From: Paludibacteraceae bacterium
GTDB taxonomy: Bacteria; Bacteroidota; Bacteroidia; Bacteroidales; Paludibacteraceae
Length of the DNA stretch: 36,098 bases
Reading direction: 5' to 3'
Assembly: GCA_017541805.1 (NCBI GenBank)
Contig: JAFXYK010000043.1
Span: 1 to 36,098 of the forward strand
Shown: one piece after another, positions 33,901 through 36,098 of the stretch
How positions within the stretch are numbered: position 1 is the stretch's first letter
Layout: every line of letters begins with the position of its first letter
The notes under the pieces: model-generated
What the model was told of the DNA's origin: nothing
The model's input: the letters and a program-made list of their open reading frames with translations, nothing else
The model's database searches: none
Made by a program: the position numbers and the translations under genes

Positions 33901-34662
33901 TATATGGAACTGACCGGCTTGACCTATCAAGTCACGCCGCATCGCAGTCCGGACGGCCAACAGCGGGTCAACTCCGAGAAGATGTATGACAACATGATGC
34001 ATAAGTTCAAATACGGAAACGTCAGTGCCGACGGTATCTACCTGGACGAGAACGCACTCCGTATGTGTGACACCCATCGTTCGATGTTTGCGCAACTCGC
34101 TATGCAGCTGATTGAGGAAGGTCAGTACACCAAGGCGCGCGAAGTGCTGGAGCGCTGCGAGAAAGAACTGCCGAGTAAGAATGTGCCGCACGGTGAGTAT
34201 GGCTCGTACGTGATGGTAACGGATTACCTGGCGCTGCAAGAGGTAAGCAAAGCCGATGAGATCGCTCTCACCATGGGTCGTGCGATCGCCGCATACGCTA
34301 ATTTTGCGGCTGACCTCAGTGCTGCGAAACGTCAAGGACTGGATCGTAATGACCTGAGTCGCAAGACGACGATGTTCTGCTATATCTGTACGGAGTATTT
34401 CCGTCACGGCTATACGGAACTGCCGAAGGTCTATGCACCGAAAGTGTTTGACCTCTTGCTGGCGATCGATGATATCAATGCGGCTACCAAGTCGCTCGAG
34501 ATCCTCATCCGTCCGTGTCTGTATGAGCGCGATGAAGAGGTACAACTCGCTGAATGTGAGTGCATCAGTAGTATCCTCAAGCAATTCGAACAATACGGAC
34601 ATAAAGATCTCGCCAAAGAGTATAGACGATATCTGCAAAGTCAAAGATTACCCATTCAATGA
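30985..34662 (+). CDS. DUF2723 / glycosyltransferase family 117 membrane protein
   Basis: A 1225-aa protein with about a dozen N-terminal membrane helices and a long soluble C-terminal part. The first luminal loop holds TASFWDCGEFISSA (31-44) and LDVGHPPGAP (47-56), the hallmark of DUF2723 proteins. These resemble the PMT/GT-C class of lipid-linked glycosyltransferases and are annotated as glycosyltransferase family 117. A second DNDTFPLWY-type segment lies in the C-terminal domain, followed by TPR-like helices. Function is not biochemically settled for most members; envelope protein or lipid glycosylation is the usual proposal. It is divergent from the polysaccharide operon and overlaps the CobW gene by four bases. 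Confidence 0.88.
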   Translation: MIKQFKLWNTLCGWIVFAIAAATYLLTMEPTASFWDCGEFISSAAKLDVGHPPGAPFFMLMGHFFSLFASSPEQIAACVNALSALASAFTILFLFWTITALAKKLVAPDSTWRVIGIIAAGTVGALAYTFSDTFWFSAVEGEVYATSSLFTAVVFWLILKWDEHADEEGSDRWLIAIAYLMGLSIGVHLLNLLAIPAIGLVYYFRRYAFKWWSFIVAFLASCAVLLVILYGIIPGFPTVAGWFEWLFVNDFDCPFNTGLAVYIVLVVASLVWAIVETYLDQNKIRTAISFTLAFALSGAAFLFESWIAGLVISVVILMVLVYGRNLIPASVLNTIMVMVAVIIVGYSSYAAIVIRSNAQTPMDQNSPNNVFALKYYLNREQYGDRPLFYGQYYNAPLKKDATGNVKIKEGAPQYAAMPHVDGKPDRYVVTGHKQSYEYQKEFSTIFPRMYSSDSRHVKAYKTWVGMRDLNDVEIEFQGEKLSLQKARQRVKQLYGSEKTQLDKMIRAEVNRLNDENGSRKQDISTRDYYVTNVPYELDEKGNYVYDRKTGLPKTLYNYDFRPTFADNLKFFFDYQVHFMYWRYFMWNFVGRQNDLLSYGDITKGQWISGIPFIDNARLGDQSKLPDELKNNKAHNVYYFLPLLLGIVGIFWQISRKGKNNTNEGARSFTLTFLLFFLTGLAIVMYLNQTPEQPRERDYAYAGSFYAFCIWIGLGALALVDWIGRGLGQLYGLYALKAGKIQDNRIIVPSWLVVGSSALISIACLGVPALMASQNWDDHDRSKRFVCRDFGANYLKSCEPGAILFSNGDNDTFPLWYNQEVEGVGDSIRVCNLSYLQTDWYISQMKRPYYHSDALPISWTYKYYMPSVNEYLHTGSSQEMTVKEAFAYLHAQNDAIEKAKSEKEKNKLKAQLMIPSRNLYVPGPDGEKVKFSQKGAFTRSEMMIMEMISTNQWKRPIYFCSTVGNSSFLGLEPYMELTGLTYQVTPHRSPDGQQRVNSEKMYDNMMHKFKYGNVSADGIYLDENALRMCDTHRSMFAQLAMQLIEEGQYTKAREVLERCEKELPSKNVPHGEYGSYVMVTDYLALQEVSKADEIALTMGRAIAAYANFAADLSAAKRQGLDRNDLSRKTTMFCYICTEYFRHGYTELPKVYAPKVFDLLLAIDDINAATKSLEILIRPCLYERDEEVQLAECECISSILKQFEQYGHKDLAKEYRRYLQSQRLPIQ

Positions 34663-35867
34663 AAGAAGTGAATAAAATTCCGGTCTTGCTGCTTACCGGT
34701 TATCTCGGGAGCGGCAAGACCACACTTCTCAACCGCATCCTCACGAACACCAAAGGCATTCGTTTTGCCGTGATCGTGAACGATATCGGAGAAGTGAATA
34801 TCGATGCTTCGCTCATCCAAAAGGGCGGAGTAGTGAGTCAGAACGACGACTCGCTGGTGGCGCTGCAGAACGGATGTATCTGCTGCTCGCTGAAAATGGA
34901 CCTCATCCAGCAGTTGCATGACCTCTGTGCGCAGCAGGCCTTCGATTACATCGTCATCGAGGCCAGTGGTATCTGTGAACCCGCACCTATCGCGCAGACG
35001 CTCTGTTCGTATGCCCAGATGGTACCCGGTTTCGCACAAGACGGACTGCCGGTGCTCGACTGTATCTGTGCCGTCGTGGATGCCCTCCGTATCCGCGATG
35101 AGTTCGATGGAGGCGACGCGCTGGCGCACTATGTGCCGAAGGAAGAAGACCTCGCTGCACTCGTTATCGAGCAGATAGAATTCTGTAATATCGTGCTGCT
35201 TAACAAAGCAGCAGAGGTGGGCGAAGAGGAATTGGTGCGTATTAAGTCCATTATTCGCGCCATCCAGCCCACCGCTGAGATCATCGAGACAAACTACTGC
35301 GATGTGGACCTGGAGAAGCTGCTGAATACCCGTATGTTCGACTTTGATCGTACGGCTACATCCGCTGCGTGGATCCAAGAAGTGGAGGATGCCAGCCACC
35401 ATCACGAGCATCATCACGACGATCACGATGATGACGATCACGACGAGCACGAGCACCACCATGACCACGACCACGAGCATGGTGACCACGATCACCTCGC
35501 GGAGTTCGGCATCGAGACCTATGTCTATTTCGCACGTCGACCCTTCGACCTGGGTATGTTCGATGAGTTCGTAGCTGCCCATTGGCCGAAGAACGTCATT
35601 CGATGCAAAGGTATGTGTTATTTTGCCGAAGAGTACGACATGTGCTATCTCTTTGAGCAGGCAGGACGGCAGTTCAACCTCCGCAAAGCCGGAGAGTGGT
35701 TTGCTACCATGCCCAAAGAGGAACTGATGCAACTCATGGCGGATGATGCACAGCTGCGCAAAGACTGGGATGACCAATACGGAGACCGCATGCAGAAACT
35801 GGTCTTCATCGGTCAACACCTGGATACGCACGCACTGAAAACAGCACTGGATAACTGCTTGCAATAA
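34659..35867 (+). CDS. CobW/G3E-family GTP-binding metallochaperone with His-rich arm
   Basis: A 402-aa G3E GTPase. It shows Walker A GYLGSGKTT (14-22), NDIGEVNID (41-49), the metal-binding GCICC motif (Cys73, Cys75, Cys76) and Walker B-like DYIVIEASGICEPAPI. After the GTPase domain comes a spectacular His/Asp/Glu-rich stretch (about residues 246-281), typical of zinc-handling members such as the YjiA/YeiR and ZNG1 types. The CobW C-terminal domain (TYVYFARRPFDLGMFDEFV) follows. It probably stores or delivers zinc to client enzymes. Its ATG overlaps the DUF2723 stop by four bases, so the two are translated together. Confidence 0.9.
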   Translation: MKEVNKIPVLLLTGYLGSGKTTLLNRILTNTKGIRFAVIVNDIGEVNIDASLIQKGGVVSQNDDSLVALQNGCICCSLKMDLIQQLHDLCAQQAFDYIVIEASGICEPAPIAQTLCSYAQMVPGFAQDGLPVLDCICAVVDALRIRDEFDGGDALAHYVPKEEDLAALVIEQIEFCNIVLLNKAAEVGEEELVRIKSIIRAIQPTAEIIETNYCDVDLEKLLNTRMFDFDRTATSAAWIQEVEDASHHHEHHHDDHDDDDHDEHEHHHDHDHEHGDHDHLAEFGIETYVYFARRPFDLGMFDEFVAAHWPKNVIRCKGMCYFAEEYDMCYLFEQAGRQFNLRKAGEWFATMPKEELMQLMADDAQLRKDWDDQYGDRMQKLVFIGQHLDTHALKTALDNCLQ

Positions 35868-35873
35868 GCGTTC

Positions 35874-36098
35874 ATGAAACTGCTGCTCTTCATATTATCG
35901 GCTATCATGTCCTGGTTCGTCGCCAGCAAAAGCAAGGTGACATGCGAGGATGCGTACCCTAAGAACATGCAGGTCTCTTATGCCTGTACGTACCAGAAAG
36001 GGGACGTGCGAGCCGGGGATACGGCGAAGATCGCCTTCACGAATATGGCAGGTATGACCATCGAGCGCATCGAGGTGTATGTCAAGTCGAATAAGTCG
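35874..36098 (+). CDS. Small exported protein, 5' part only
   Basis: An open frame of 75 codons running off the window. It begins six bases after the CobW stop with MKLLLFILSAIMSWFVASKS, a plausible signal peptide, then continues KVTCEDAYPKNMQVSYACTY. The mature segment contains paired cysteines and beta-like sequence but no recognised family. Its spacing suggests it is the third gene of the DUF2723-CobW unit. Confidence 0.65.
   Translation, partial: MKLLLFILSAIMSWFVASKSKVTCEDAYPKNMQVSYACTYQKGDVRAGDTAKIAFTNMAGMTIERIEVYVKSNKS

Noticed and set aside
33169..34644. 491-codon open frame antisense to the DUF2723 gene
   Set aside because: A codon-bias shadow: no motif, no promoter, and the plus-strand protein is a clear family member through this region.
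34656..35864. 402-codon open frame antisense to the CobW-like gene
   Set aside because: It mirrors the real gene almost base for base. The plus strand has Walker A, GCICC and a correct operon overlap, and the antisense protein shows no family features.
1..36098. tRNA, rRNA, CRISPR arrays, insertion sequences, phage integrases
   Set aside because: I looked for tRNA T-loop patterns, regularly spaced repeats of 25-40 bp, transposase-like proteins and terminal inverted repeats and saw none that hold up.

Overview
ORGANISM. The window looks like a chromosomal segment of a Bacteroidota member, order Bacteroidales, probably an uncultured gut-type lineage. Three things point there. At least nine gene starts carry the Bacteroidota sigma-ABfr promoter (TTTG, about 20 bp, TAnnTTTG). 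The protein families are typical of the group: DUF2723/GT117, BspA-like LRR, WG-repeat, PagL-like acyloxyacyl hydrolase, and the rplM-rpsI-rpsB-tsf order. Many lipoproteins have short Bacteroidales-type lipoboxes. The species cannot be named from sequence alone. LAYOUT. 1-197 is the 3' end of a FabG-like SDR with a strong terminator. 268-3635 (minus) is a two-gene operon of GH13 alpha-amylase lipoproteins. 3660-4240 is a long non-coding stretch with an excellent promoter and an elaborately paired RNA that ends in a terminator-like hairpin. 4241-9267 (plus) is a visibly AT-richer accessory block: a secreted BspA-type LRR protein, a WG-repeat protein, a four-helix membrane protein and a small lipoprotein. 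9333-10003 is an orphan gene with a complex leader containing seven 11-bp repeats. 10079-12264 is a polyprenyl-phosphate glycosyltransferase-like gene overlapping a TPR-like gene. 12283-13563 (minus) is a PagL-like outer-membrane lipid A deacylase candidate. 13652-16728 is the ribosomal operon rplM-rpsI-rpsB-tsf. 16655-18367 (minus) is recQ, which overlaps tsf tail to tail. 18510-18887 is a small lipoprotein. 18946-30740 (minus) is an eleven-gene run: two UDP-sugar dehydrogenases, Wzx flippase, EpsG-like polymerase, four glycosyltransferases, an SDR epimerase/reductase, a WbpL/WecA-type initiating transferase, and gltX as the last gene. 30985-36098 (plus) is a DUF2723 giant membrane protein, a CobW/G3E zinc-type GTPase with a His-rich arm, and the start of a small exported protein. 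HOW THE GENES FIT TOGETHER. The 30740-20498 genes make a complete Wzx/Wzy-like surface polysaccharide pathway: sugar-nucleotide oxidation, initiation on undecaprenyl phosphate, chain assembly, flipping and polymerisation. The divergent DUF2723 gene, the GT2 at 10079 and the PagL-like enzyme also suggest envelope glycan or lipid A work, although they are separate transcription units. MOST INTERESTING SIGNALS. These are the structured RNA at about 3908-4190 (possibly a 6S-like or attenuator RNA); a 12-nt element shared by the rplM and rpsB leaders; the tsf terminator whose stem also encodes RecQ zinc cysteines; the 11-bp repeat leader at 9429-9505 with chained mini-ORFs; and gltX hanging on the polysaccharide operon.
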